The notes beneath the pieces were generated by a model that made no database searches, was not told the origin of the DNA, and saw nothing but the letters and a program-made list of their open reading frames with translations. 64,000 nt of DNA from JAAYRQ01 sp035647815. GTDB lineage: Bacteria; Bacillota; Syntrophomonadia; Syntrophomonadales; Syntrophomonadaceae. Below are positions 18,085 to 26,247 of the stretch, piece after piece. Positions within the stretch are counted from its first letter, which is position 1. The number at the start of each line of letters is the position of its first letter. Location: NCBI GenBank assembly GCA_035647815.1, contig DASRMR010000029.1, positions 1-64,000 of the forward strand, read 5' to 3'. The position numbers and the translations under genes are program-made.

Positions 18085-18722
18085 AAATTGAGCTATACCA
18101 AGCTAGTGAAGGTGGCAAATTAGGGATTGGTATTAAAGTATTGGATAGGTCTGCGAATTTGGCTGATTTATTAAATGCTTGGCAACCTTTATGTGATGAT
18201 GTGGAGTTAATTCGACCTTATGGTAATGGTGAGTATACTTCTTGTAAAGGGTGTCAAATCAATTGTTGTAATACTGCATATGTCATACCTGATTTGATAG
18301 CTTTTAAGAAGATGTCTAATCATTTAGATTTAAGTTATGAAGATTTTATTGCCGGGTATTTTCAAGAGGAAAAGGTTAAGAACGGGCTTTTACGCATGGA
18401 ACCGGAACCTTGCATATTTTTACGAGATAATATTTGCACTATCTATTCTATAAGATCATTAATATGTCGTTTTTATTTATGTAGTCCGTTATTACCAGCT
18501 ACGGAACAATTAATATATTCTATAACTTGGACTGGTACGGCTGCTATGCAATTATTTGCAGAAGAATTAGGTTTAATAAGCCATATGTCTAAACATGTTT
18601 TGAGTAGTTTTGATCAATTATTTGTGAGTTTATTCGAAGAATATCGTTTTAATCCTAATGTTTTATTGTTTAGTGAGGCTGAAGATTATAAGGATGTACC
18701 ATTAGAACCTTTTCTAGATTAG
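18081..18722 (+). CDS. YkgJ-type cysteine-cluster protein
   Basis: 213 residues from ATG 18081 (ATGA overlap with the acyltransferase stop). Conserved cysteines occur as CKGCQINCCN near residue 56 and as EPCIFLRDNICTIYSIRSLICRFYLC. This CxxC..CC / C..C..CRxY pattern is that of the YkgJ Zn- or Fe-S-binding family, which has no settled function. A terminator follows. Confidence 0.82.
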   Translation: MKIELYQASEGGKLGIGIKVLDRSANLADLLNAWQPLCDDVELIRPYGNGEYTSCKGCQINCCNTAYVIPDLIAFKKMSNHLDLSYEDFIAGYFQEEKVKNGLLRMEPEPCIFLRDNICTIYSIRSLICRFYLCSPLLPATEQLIYSITWTGTAAMQLFAEELGLISHMSKHVLSSFDQLFVSLFEEYRFNPNVLLFSEAEDYKDVPLEPFLD

Positions 18723-18726
18723 TTTG

Positions 18727-18757
18727 CTGCCAAATGATAATGTTTGGCAGTTTTTTT
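18727..18757 (+). terminator. Intrinsic terminator
   Basis: CTGCCAAA, short loop, TTTGGCAG, then seven T. Confidence 0.9.
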
Positions 18758-18971
18758 GCTTTTCTGCATTTTGTGTGTTTGTTAACTAGCATGTTCCGAG
18801 TATACTCTTTCTAATCGTTTGGGGTCGGTCTTTGGTTGGGGGTGGCGTTTTTTTGTGGGTGTAAGTAATTTGTTTGGTAGGTAGAGTTGTTGCTGGTTTT
18901 TTAATCGCCTTATTCCCCTCACTCTTTAGAAAGGTATACTCTACACATATGTTTGCTGTTTTGCTGTTAAG

Positions 18972-19940
18972 TTAGTCGTATAGTTTTGTCCATTTGGCCT
19001 GGGGGAAGTAGTGTTCGACTATTTCTTTGGCGGTCATTTTCTTTTCTTTTGCCATTGTATAGGCACCCCATTGTTCCATGCCACATCCATGACCCCAACC
19101 ACTACCTTTGAAAATTATATATTCACCTTCTGGTGTAATACTCTGGAGGTTAGTCGAGTATAGGCGGTCAAATCCTGCTTTTTGTCTAAAATCAGCAGCA
19201 GATATTGTGGCTTCTCCAGCTTTAATTGTTAAGGTACGACCTGAGGGGCCTTTTTTAGCTATTTTTATATCATCTAATGAACCTGCTTTGTCTCCCATAA
19301 TTCTTTTTACTTCCCCACGTGGAATCTTAACTGTCCATTTATGGTATTTTTCGGGGGCATTTTTTAGTCCATCAGTGTCAGTAGGAACTATATAAGGGGC
19401 TTTTTTAGCTAGTTTAGGGAATCCTTCCTGGATACTCGATGTTTTTTCTCCAGATGCGGAATGAAAAAACGCATAAACGAGTTTTCCTTTATTAGTAGTT
19501 AAGATTTCGCCTCTAGTTTCATCGACAGCTTGGGCTATGTTATCAGTTATGCGCTCACGATTATAAGCTTGGAATTCGGTATGATCATCACTAGCATCTG
19601 TGCCGTGCTTGCCTTTAGTACCGTTTTCATATTCTATTAAAGTTAATGTCATAGTACGGGCAACTATAGCTTGGGCCTTTAAAGCCTCCATGGGGTATTC
19701 TGCACCTATTTCGGCTGCAACTACTCCTTTAAGGTATTCCTCCAGCTTTAGCTCCTCCTTAGCCCCCGTAGCAGAGCGATATAAAGTGATGGTGGGCTCC
19801 CCAGATTTATATTTTTCGACTTCAGGTGCTAGTTTGACAGGTTTAGGTGCTGGCACATTTTTTTTGGCACATCCATATAGACCTGAGAGGGACATAAGGA
19901 AAACTATAATTAAGAAGTAGGTCTTAATTTGTCTAGACAA
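18972..19940 (-). CDS. SpoIID/LytB-family lipoprotein
   Basis: 322 residues from TTG; AAAGGAGAG lies seven bases upstream. A lipoprotein signal ends LSGLYGCAKK (lipobox Cys at about 24). The SpoIID domain follows: LEEYLKGVVAAEIGAEYPMEALKAQAIVART, with the catalytic-type Glu in the VAAEI segment, a second conserved region FFHSASGEKT, and the metal-binding GSGWGHGCGMEQWGA near the end. SpoIID enzymes are lytic transglycosylases that trim peptidoglycan stripped of peptides. This copy is a stand-alone gene rather than part of a sporulation operon, so a role in wall turnover rather than engulfment is as likely. Confidence 0.9.
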   Translation of the reverse strand: MSRQIKTYFLIIVFLMSLSGLYGCAKKNVPAPKPVKLAPEVEKYKSGEPTITLYRSATGAKEELKLEEYLKGVVAAEIGAEYPMEALKAQAIVARTMTLTLIEYENGTKGKHGTDASDDHTEFQAYNRERITDNIAQAVDETRGEILTTNKGKLVYAFFHSASGEKTSSIQEGFPKLAKKAPYIVPTDTDGLKNAPEKYHKWTVKIPRGEVKRIMGDKAGSLDDIKIAKKGPSGRTLTIKAGEATISAADFRQKAGFDRLYSTNLQSITPEGEYIIFKGSGWGHGCGMEQWGAYTMAKEKKMTAKEIVEHYFPQAKWTKLYD

Positions 19941-20048
19941 GTTGTATCTCTCCTTTAAAATAATTATTTATTTTCTAATTATAGTTCTTTGTTATGTTTA
20001 TTAAGATTATGTATAATTAATCAAAAAGAAATGATGGTGGGTATTAAA

Positions 20049-20507
20049 GTGCATATTGTTTTAATGGAACCAGAAATACCGCAAAACACCGGTAATATAG
20101 CTCGTACCTGTGCTTTAACCAAGACGGTACTCCATCTAGTCAAGCCTTTAGGTTTTTCTACAGAAGATCGTTATCTGAAGCGGGCTGGTCTTGATTATTG
20201 GGATAAAGTTGAAGTGCATGAATGGGAAAGTTTCGCAGAAGCGCTGCAATATTTTACGGTAGGTAATATTTATTTTGCCACGACTAAAACAGATACAAAT
20301 TATAATGAAAAGAGTTATACTCCTGATGATATTATAGTATTCGGGGCTGAAAGTAAGGGCTTGTCTGATGAGATACTAGACAATAACCTTAATAATAAAA
20401 TTAGAATTCCTATGCTTGATATAGGAAGATCTCTAAATCTAGCTAATTCAGTAGCTATTATATTATACGAAGCTTTGCGACAGCAGGATTACCCTAATTT
20501 GGCTTAG
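20049..20507 (+). CDS. trmL: tRNA (cytidine/uridine(34)-2'-O)-methyltransferase
   Basis: 152 residues from GTG 20049, which has GGTGGG seven bases upstream and gives MHIVLMEPEIPQNTGNIART, the standard TrmL start. Also present: FGAESKGL, and the knot residues IPMLDIGRSLNLANSVAIILYEA. It is the SPOUT methyltransferase that modifies the wobble base of tRNA-Leu. Length is that of the family. Confidence 0.93.
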   Translation: MHIVLMEPEIPQNTGNIARTCALTKTVLHLVKPLGFSTEDRYLKRAGLDYWDKVEVHEWESFAEALQYFTVGNIYFATTKTDTNYNEKSYTPDDIIVFGAESKGLSDEILDNNLNNKIRIPMLDIGRSLNLANSVAIILYEALRQQDYPNLA

Positions 20508-20577
20508 GAGTGTAGAAGAATATTCGTATTTTTTGAAGCCTTAAAGTAAGTTGTTGAGGTAGAAAAACAATTAACTA

Positions 20578-20611
20578 AGTCCTAACGCCTAAAGGAGATA
20601 GGACTATTTAC
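20578..20611 (+). other. Hairpin upstream of the REC-GGDEF gene
   Basis: AGTCCTA and TAGGACT enclose a 14-nt loop that can itself pair (CCTAAAGG). No T-run, so it is not a plain terminator. The rest of 20508-20769 shows no recognised element. Confidence 0.4.
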
Positions 20612-20769
20612 ATAGGTGAAAGTTTTCACTATAATATGCTTAATATAGCAAATAACAATTTACAAGTATTGGACATATTGATTTCCTTAATTTCTAGGAG
20701 TTATATATTAAGTTGAATCATATAATATACTAGTTCGTAAAGTGCCTAATTATAATCAGGGGTGACAAT

Positions 20770-21669
20770 ATGCAAATATTAATAGCGGAAGATGAGCCTA
20801 TATCAAGACATATTTTGGAGACCGCTTTGAAAGAGTGGGGTTTTGATTTTATTGTGACTAAAAATGGTGCAGAGGCTTGGAATGTATTACAACAAGATGG
20901 TAGTCCTAATATAGTTATTTTGGACTGGATGATGCCCGGTATGGATGGAATTGAGATATGCAGGAAGCTTAGAGAGAGGAATTCAGCTAATTATACATAT
21001 ATAATATTACTTACATCTCGTAGTCGCCCAGAAGATGTTATTAGAGGACTAGACTCGGGTGCTGATGATTATATAGTTAAACCTTTTCATCCAGAGGAAT
21101 TAAAGTCCCGAATAAAGATTGGGCAAAGAATAATTGAATTAGAACAACGAATTTCAAGTTTAGCTCGCACTGATTATTTAACTGGTTTGTTAAACAGACG
21201 TGCTTTTATCGAAAGGTTAGAGGCAGAATTAAATAAGGGGATAAGAAAAGCAGGTAATATTGGACTAATAATAACTGATATAGATAATTTTAAATTAGTT
21301 AATGATACTTATGGCCACCAAGCTGGTGATCAAGTATTACAAGATTTTGCTCAAAGTCTAAAGAAATCTTGTCGGGGATACGATTTTGTAGGACGCTATG
21401 GTGGGGAAGAATTCATTATTGCTATGCCAGAGGCCGATTTAGAAATGACTGCTTTAACTGCGGAAAGAATTAGGAAACAGATAGAACAAAATGATACTTT
21501 TTTAAAAGATTTTCCTGTACGGGTAAAGGTTACGGCAAGTTTTGGCATAACTGCGATGGAAAAAGGTGCGCCTAATACTACAGATACGCTGATTAGTGCG
21601 GCTGATAATGCCTTATACCTAGCTAAAAGATCAGGTAGAAATCAGGTAATAAGAAGTACTGAACTTTAG
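20770..21669 (+). CDS. Response regulator with diguanylate cyclase output
   Basis: 299 residues. The receiver has Asp52 in VILDWMMPG and the Lys of YIVKPFHP. After a short helix (IIELEQRISSLARTDYLTGLLNRR) comes a GGDEF domain with the active-site GGEEF at about 211-215 and an inhibitory I-site RGYD at 202-205, five residues upstream. It should make c-di-GMP when phosphorylated and be feedback-inhibited by product. No kinase lies beside it. Confidence 0.93.
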   Translation: MQILIAEDEPISRHILETALKEWGFDFIVTKNGAEAWNVLQQDGSPNIVILDWMMPGMDGIEICRKLRERNSANYTYIILLTSRSRPEDVIRGLDSGADDYIVKPFHPEELKSRIKIGQRIIELEQRISSLARTDYLTGLLNRRAFIERLEAELNKGIRKAGNIGLIITDIDNFKLVNDTYGHQAGDQVLQDFAQSLKKSCRGYDFVGRYGGEEFIIAMPEADLEMTALTAERIRKQIEQNDTFLKDFPVRVKVTASFGITAMEKGAPNTTDTLISAADNALYLAKRSGRNQVIRSTEL

Positions 21670-21676
21670 ATCGTAT

Positions 21677-21712
21677 TTACTAAAAAACCCGTTAAAACGG
21701 GTTTTTTAGTAA
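21677..21712. terminator. Bidirectional terminator
   Basis: TTACTAAAAAACCCGTT and AACGGGTTTTTTAGTAA form a near-perfect palindrome with A/T tracts on both sides, between convergent genes. Confidence 0.9.
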
Positions 21713-21723
21713 AATCTATCTAG

Positions 21724-21900
21724 TTAGTCCTCTAAAGGTATACAAGCATCTGTTGGACAAACATCGCTACATGCGCCACAATCTGTACAAAGATCAGGAT
21801 CGATTATATATTTATCTTCTCCCTCTGATATAGCTTCTACAGGGCATTCATCTGCACAAATTCCGCATGAAATACATTCATCATTAATTATATAAGCCAC
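21724..21900 (-). CDS. 2[4Fe-4S] ferredoxin
   Basis: 58 residues from GTG at 21900, with AAAGGAGG nine bases upstream. Two cluster motifs are seen, CISCGICADECPVEA and CTDCGACSDVCPTDA, spaced as in clostridial ferredoxins (C-x2-C-x2-C-x3-CP twice). It is a low-potential electron carrier in the cytosol and a possible partner of the Etf/Fix complex or other oxidoreductases in the window. It is monocistronic and convergent with the GGDEF gene. Confidence 0.95.
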   Translation of the reverse strand: MAYIINDECISCGICADECPVEAISEGEDKYIIDPDLCTDCGACSDVCPTDACIPLED

Positions 21901-22062
21901 TAGACTGTTCCTCCTTTTTATACAAACCCAATGCTAATAGTATAATTATTGACTGGATATTTGTCAATTTAGTTCCCATAAAGATTTTGAATTTGTTTTA
22001 TAGACTACATTTATAGTTGGGATTATAATTAAATTCCAAGCATAATTGATAGAATGAATTTT

Positions 22063-22091
22063 TTGGTATAAAATTTATAGTATTGTATAAT
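22063..22091 (+). promoter_or_regulatory. Promoter of the TPK-cdaA-cdaR-glmM operon
   Basis: TTGGTA (22063-22068), 17-bp spacer, TATAAT (22086-22091). It lies 25 bp before the ATG at 22116, consistent with that start. Confidence 0.6.
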
Positions 22092-22115
22092 AATCTCGTG
22101 AATAGGAGAATAATC

Positions 22116-22763
22116 ATGAAATGTTTAATATTAGCTAATGGAGATTATGGGGACCTTGAAAAGTATTCAAAAGATATAATGAAGGCAGATGTAGTATTAT
22201 GTGCTGATGGTGGTGCAAACTATGCTTACCTATTAAATATTGTTCCCGATTATATTATTGGGGACATGGATTCTATAAATAGTAAAGTAAAAGACTTCTT
22301 TTTAGAGAAAGAAGTAGGATTTAAAAAGTTTCCTAAAAAAAAGGATTTTACAGATATCCAGTTGGTAGTAAGTCTAGCAGAAGATTTAGGGGCAAATCGG
22401 ATACTCTTTTTAGGAACACAGGGCAAGCGTCTTGATCATACATTATCTAGTATTTATAGTAGCATGGGGGCTAGTATAAATGCTAAAGAGGTTACACATT
22501 ATAGTCCTGATTGTACAGTTCATATTGTTAGTAATCACTTAAAATTGGCTGGCAATATAGGCGATATTGTTTCAGTATTAGCCTTAACTGATGAAGTGAA
22601 TGGGCTGAGTCATTGGGGCTTAGAATATCCTTTAGATAATGTACAACTCCAGAAAAGTAATCCTTATGCAATTTCTAATATTTTAATTGCTAATGAAGCC
22701 GAAATACAAATAGCTCACGGGATTATTGCAGTATTACATTATCACGATATTGCTGAGATATAA
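22116..22763 (+). CDS. Thiamine pyrophosphokinase
   Basis: 215 residues from ATG 22116 behind AGGAG. Motifs of the family: CADGGANYAY, IIGDMDSI, FPKKKDFTDIQLV (Asp-rich catalytic region) and FLGTQGKRLDHTLSS. It converts thiamine and ATP to thiamine diphosphate. It is the first gene of an operon with cdaA 18 bp downstream, so thiamine diphosphate supply and c-di-AMP synthesis share a promoter here. Confidence 0.88.
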   Translation: MKCLILANGDYGDLEKYSKDIMKADVVLCADGGANYAYLLNIVPDYIIGDMDSINSKVKDFFLEKEVGFKKFPKKKDFTDIQLVVSLAEDLGANRILFLGTQGKRLDHTLSSIYSSMGASINAKEVTHYSPDCTVHIVSNHLKLAGNIGDIVSVLALTDEVNGLSHWGLEYPLDNVQLQKSNPYAISNILIANEAEIQIAHGIIAVLHYHDIAEI

Positions 22764-22781
22764 ATAGATGGAGGCATATAC

Positions 22782-23624
22782 ATGGACTTAAGTTTTTTAT
22801 CGGGAATATTTGCTAGTCCATGGAGTATTATTCGCAGTTTACTGGACATAGCTATAGTTTCGTATGTATTTTATAGAATACTAAGATTGGTAACTGGTAC
22901 TAGGGCAGAACAACTTCTTAAAGGACTAGTTCTGCTCCTAGCCTTTTCTGCTGTAGCTAGTTTTTTAAGATTTGAAATGATTAACTGGTTAGTAGGAAAA
23001 CTATGGATACTATTTGCGATTACCCTACCTATAGTGTTCCAACCGGAATTAAGAAGATTGCTGGAACAAATTGGGCGGGGAGGTTTTTTTACCCCCCGGC
23101 GTTCTGCAGTCGATATGCAGGATTATGACCATATTATAGATGAAATAAGTGAAGCAGTAGCAATTTTGTCTCGTAATAAAGTAGGTGCTTTAATCATATT
23201 AGCCCGTGAAACTGGGATTTCAGAATATATGGAGAGTGGAGTAGAGCTTGATGCCCTAGTAACTTCTAGCCTTTTAATCAATATTTTTGTGTTAAATTCT
23301 CCTTTGCATGATGGAGCAGTCGTAATTAGTGAAGGCCGGCTAGGGAGGGCTAGCTGTTTTCTTCCCTTGAGTGATAATCCTTCTCTGGAAAAAAGTTTAG
23401 GTACACGCCATAGAGCGGGGTTAGGTATTACCGAAGTATCTGATGCGGTTGCTATTATCGTATCAGAAGAAACTGGCACCATATCTATTGCTATGGAAGG
23501 AAAACTACAACCATATTTAGATGTTCAAAGTATGCAGGACACTTTAACCCGTGCCATGGTAAACCGACCGAGGCGGAGTGACACTTTCCGGAGGAGGTGG
23601 ACTGGTGAAAAAGAACAGTCTTAA
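22782..23624 (+). CDS. cdaA: Diadenylate cyclase CdaA
   Basis: 280 residues. Three N-terminal transmembrane segments at about 12-30, 43-60 and 65-83, a helix (FQPELRRLLEQIGRGG), then the DAC domain with DGA in SPLHDGAVVIS (Asp177) and RHR in LGTRHRAGLG (209-211). It condenses two ATP to c-di-AMP at the membrane. cdaR overlaps its 3' end and glmM follows, the standard regulatory trio. The c-di-AMP riboswitches at 28.7 and 29.5 kb are likely readers of its product. Confidence 0.97.
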   Translation: MDLSFLSGIFASPWSIIRSLLDIAIVSYVFYRILRLVTGTRAEQLLKGLVLLLAFSAVASFLRFEMINWLVGKLWILFAITLPIVFQPELRRLLEQIGRGGFFTPRRSAVDMQDYDHIIDEISEAVAILSRNKVGALIILARETGISEYMESGVELDALVTSSLLINIFVLNSPLHDGAVVISEGRLGRASCFLPLSDNPSLEKSLGTRHRAGLGITEVSDAVAIIVSEETGTISIAMEGKLQPYLDVQSMQDTLTRAMVNRPRRSDTFRRRWTGEKEQS

Positions 23625-24531
23625 GGTAATATCAGTATTAATGGCAGTTTTACTCTGGTTTTATGTAGTAAATCAAGGTGATTTGAATCCGCAACAAAAT
23701 GTAGTTACAGCTAATTTAGAATATATAAATCTTCAAGAAGGTTTAAGTATAATAGCTCCAGAGACAGTATCAGTTAAAATATGGGGTCTATTTCAGGAGC
23801 CTGAAGAAGTAGTCGCTTATATAGATGTAGAATCCTTAACTAAGGGAACCCATAATGTGCCAGTTCAAGTAAAGCCAATAAAAGGTGCAATATTTACTAG
23901 TGTGGAGCCTGATAAAGTGGAAGTAATTATAAAAGGGGAAAAGGAAAAACATTTGTCTATATCTCATCTTGTCACTAGAAATCCAGCATTAGGTTATGAG
24001 TTATTAGATGTTATGAAAAACCCGGATAAATGTATAATAAAAGGTGAGGAAAGTATAGTAAATCAAGTAAATAGCGTTATTTGTGAGATAGATTTAGCTG
24101 ATGTAAGAGGTATTAAATCTATAAATATACCTTTAAAGGCATTAGATATTTCGGGTAATGTTATTACTAAAGGTGTAAGGCTAGTGCCAGAACAGATTAA
24201 TGTTTATGTAGTAGTTAATCAGAATATGGTGACCAAAACAGTAACTGTGAGTCCGACTATAATTGGAGATCAATCAGATGAAATTCAGTTATTATCTACT
24301 AAAGTAATCCCAGATACAGTTAATGTTATTGCACCAGAACCTATTGCTAATACAATAGATGAGCTAAAAACGGAGCCGGTTGATATAACTGGTAAAACTG
24401 AGTCGTTTCGTCAGGAAGTAAAAGTTATTATACCTGAGGGTATTGATATCTATCCTACTAAAGTGTTAGTAGATGTTAATATAACTAAGCATAAGGAAAA
24501 AGATGAGGAAGAAGAATTAATAGATCCATAG
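23605..24531 (+). CDS. cdaR: CdaR (YbbR-domain) regulator of CdaA
   Basis: 308 residues from GTG 23605 with GGAGGAGGTGG just upstream; overlaps cdaA by 20 bp. One N-terminal membrane anchor (LKVISVLMAVLLWFYVVNQGD), then several YbbR repeats outside the membrane, each with the pattern VxVxGP/xEEV. CdaR binds CdaA and tunes its activity. A Lys/Glu-rich C-terminus ends the chain. Length is somewhat below that of Bacillus CdaR, in line with fewer YbbR repeats. Confidence 0.93.
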   Translation: MKKNSLKVISVLMAVLLWFYVVNQGDLNPQQNVVTANLEYINLQEGLSIIAPETVSVKIWGLFQEPEEVVAYIDVESLTKGTHNVPVQVKPIKGAIFTSVEPDKVEVIIKGEKEKHLSISHLVTRNPALGYELLDVMKNPDKCIIKGEESIVNQVNSVICEIDLADVRGIKSINIPLKALDISGNVITKGVRLVPEQINVYVVVNQNMVTKTVTVSPTIIGDQSDEIQLLSTKVIPDTVNVIAPEPIANTIDELKTEPVDITGKTESFRQEVKVIIPEGIDIYPTKVLVDVNITKHKEKDEEEELIDP

Positions 24532-24641
24532 CATGGTATATTATTAACCAAAACAGATTGGTTAGCATAATAATAAATTATAAGTACAACATAAGACATT
24601 TTACGTTTTACATCTTATATTTAAAAATGGAGGGGCTAATA

Positions 24642-26003
24642 GTGGGAGTATTATTTGGCACTGATGGTGTTAGAGGAATAGCAAATATAGAATTAACCCC
24701 AGAACTGGCCTTCGGTTTAGGTCGGGCTGGTAGTTATGTACTAGCTCAACAATCTGAGGGAACTAGACCACGCATTTTAGTGGGGAAAGATACTAGGATT
24801 TCTGGAGATATGTTGGAAGCAGCTTTAATTGCAGGAATATGTTCTACAGGTGCTGATGTACTTACAGTAGGTGTTATTCCTACACCAGCAGTAGCTTACC
24901 TAACTAAGATGTATGAGGCTTCTTGTGGTATAGTAATATCAGCTTCTCATAATCCCGTGCAAGATAATGGGATTAAATTCTTTGGGTCTACTGGTTATAA
25001 ATTACCTGATGAGATCGAAGAAAAAATCGAGGAGTTAGTAGTAAAGGGAACTCATAGTTTGCCTAGGCCTATAGGAGAAGATATAGGCAGGGTTTATGAT
25101 GTTGAAGGAGCTTTAAGTAATTACCTCAACTATCTAACTAGTACTTATTCTCTAGAAGAAAATTTACGCGATTTATGTATAGTTGTAGATTGTGCTAATG
25201 GGGCTGCATATGAAGCTGCACCTAAGATGTGGGAAAGATTAGGTGCTCATGTTATATCTATAAATGATATTCCTAATGGGTTAAATATTAATGATAAATG
25301 TGGTTCTACACATACTGGTAGTCTTAAAAAGGCGGTAATCCAGCATAAGGCTAATATAGGGATTGCCTATGATGGTGACGCAGATCGCTGTATATTAGTA
25401 GATGAACGTGGTAATGAGTTAGATGGCGACCATATAATGTTGATTTGTGCACTAGATATGTATCGCAGGGGTAATTTAAAACCTCCTACAATTGTAGCTA
25501 CTGTTATGAGTAATGTAGGTCTGGACATCGCATTACGACGTGAAAACATAGCTATAGATAGTTGTGCAGTCGGGGATAGATATGTTCTAGAAAAAATGCT
25601 AGAAACGGGTGCTATTTTAGGTGGCGAGCAATCAGGCCATATTATTTTCCATGATTATGCGACTACTGGGGATGGACTCCTTACATCTTTAAAAGTTGTG
25701 GAAGTGATACAGAGAACTGGTTTACAATTATCAGAATTAGCTCGGGAGATGGAGAAACAGCCACAACTCCTAGTTAATATAAAAGTTGACAAAAAAGAAA
25801 GGATGTTGTCTCATGGTTTAGTAGTGGAAGCTTTAGAAAGGAGTGAAAAGAGATTAGGAGAATGGGGTAAACTAGTTGTAAGACCATCTGGAACAGAGCC
25901 ATTAGTAAGAATTATGGCACAAGGACCAGATCATTATTTGTTAGAGGAGGTAATTAATGATATTAAGGCAGCTATAGAAACTGTAGAACAAATGAATGAA
26001 TAG
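24642..26003 (+). CDS. glmM: Phosphoglucosamine mutase
   Basis: 453 residues from GTG 24642; ATGGAGGGG at 24627-24635 is the ribosome binding site. Key motifs: FGTDGVRG, catalytic phospho-Ser102 in ISASHNP, metal site DGDADRC, sugar loop GGEQSGH and phosphate loop RPSGTEPLVR. It turns glucosamine-6-P into glucosamine-1-P for peptidoglycan, and is known to bind and inhibit CdaA in Firmicutes. The glmS ribozyme begins right after its stop. Confidence 0.97.
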   Translation: MGVLFGTDGVRGIANIELTPELAFGLGRAGSYVLAQQSEGTRPRILVGKDTRISGDMLEAALIAGICSTGADVLTVGVIPTPAVAYLTKMYEASCGIVISASHNPVQDNGIKFFGSTGYKLPDEIEEKIEELVVKGTHSLPRPIGEDIGRVYDVEGALSNYLNYLTSTYSLEENLRDLCIVVDCANGAAYEAAPKMWERLGAHVISINDIPNGLNINDKCGSTHTGSLKKAVIQHKANIGIAYDGDADRCILVDERGNELDGDHIMLICALDMYRRGNLKPPTIVATVMSNVGLDIALRRENIAIDSCAVGDRYVLEKMLETGAILGGEQSGHIIFHDYATTGDGLLTSLKVVEVIQRTGLQLSELAREMEKQPQLLVNIKVDKKERMLSHGLVVEALERSEKRLGEWGKLVVRPSGTEPLVRIMAQGPDHYLLEEVINDIKAAIETVEQMNE

Positions 26004-26004
26004 C

Positions 26005-26163
26005 CCCTTAACGGGCGAAAGCGCCGGGCCCTGATTAGCTTTTAGGTTCAGGGTGACGAGGTGAGGGTTTATCGAATAATCGGCGGATAATCCTCCGGTG
26101 GCTAAGGTCATCGACAATGTAGTACAAATCCAGACAGTAATGTCTGGGACAAAAAGCTACATT
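26005..26163 (+). ncRNA. glmS ribozyme-riboswitch (GlcN6P-activated)
   Basis: The conserved core is present: AAAGCGCCGG with the predicted self-cleavage between A26020 and G26021, then GACGAGGTGAGGGTTTATCGA, TCGGCGGATAATCCTCCGG, and a 3' stem AATGTAG / CTACATT that encloses CCAGACA / TGTCTGG (P4). In the known class, glucosamine-6-phosphate acts as cofactor for cleavage and the cut mRNA is degraded. It lies between glmM and the GlmS-like gene. Confidence 0.95.
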
Positions 26164-26247
26164 TAATTAATTTTGATAAAAATGATAATAATATATAAAC
26201 ATTTAAAACTAAAAAATAAATATATTCTTCGAGGGGAGAAAAAACTC

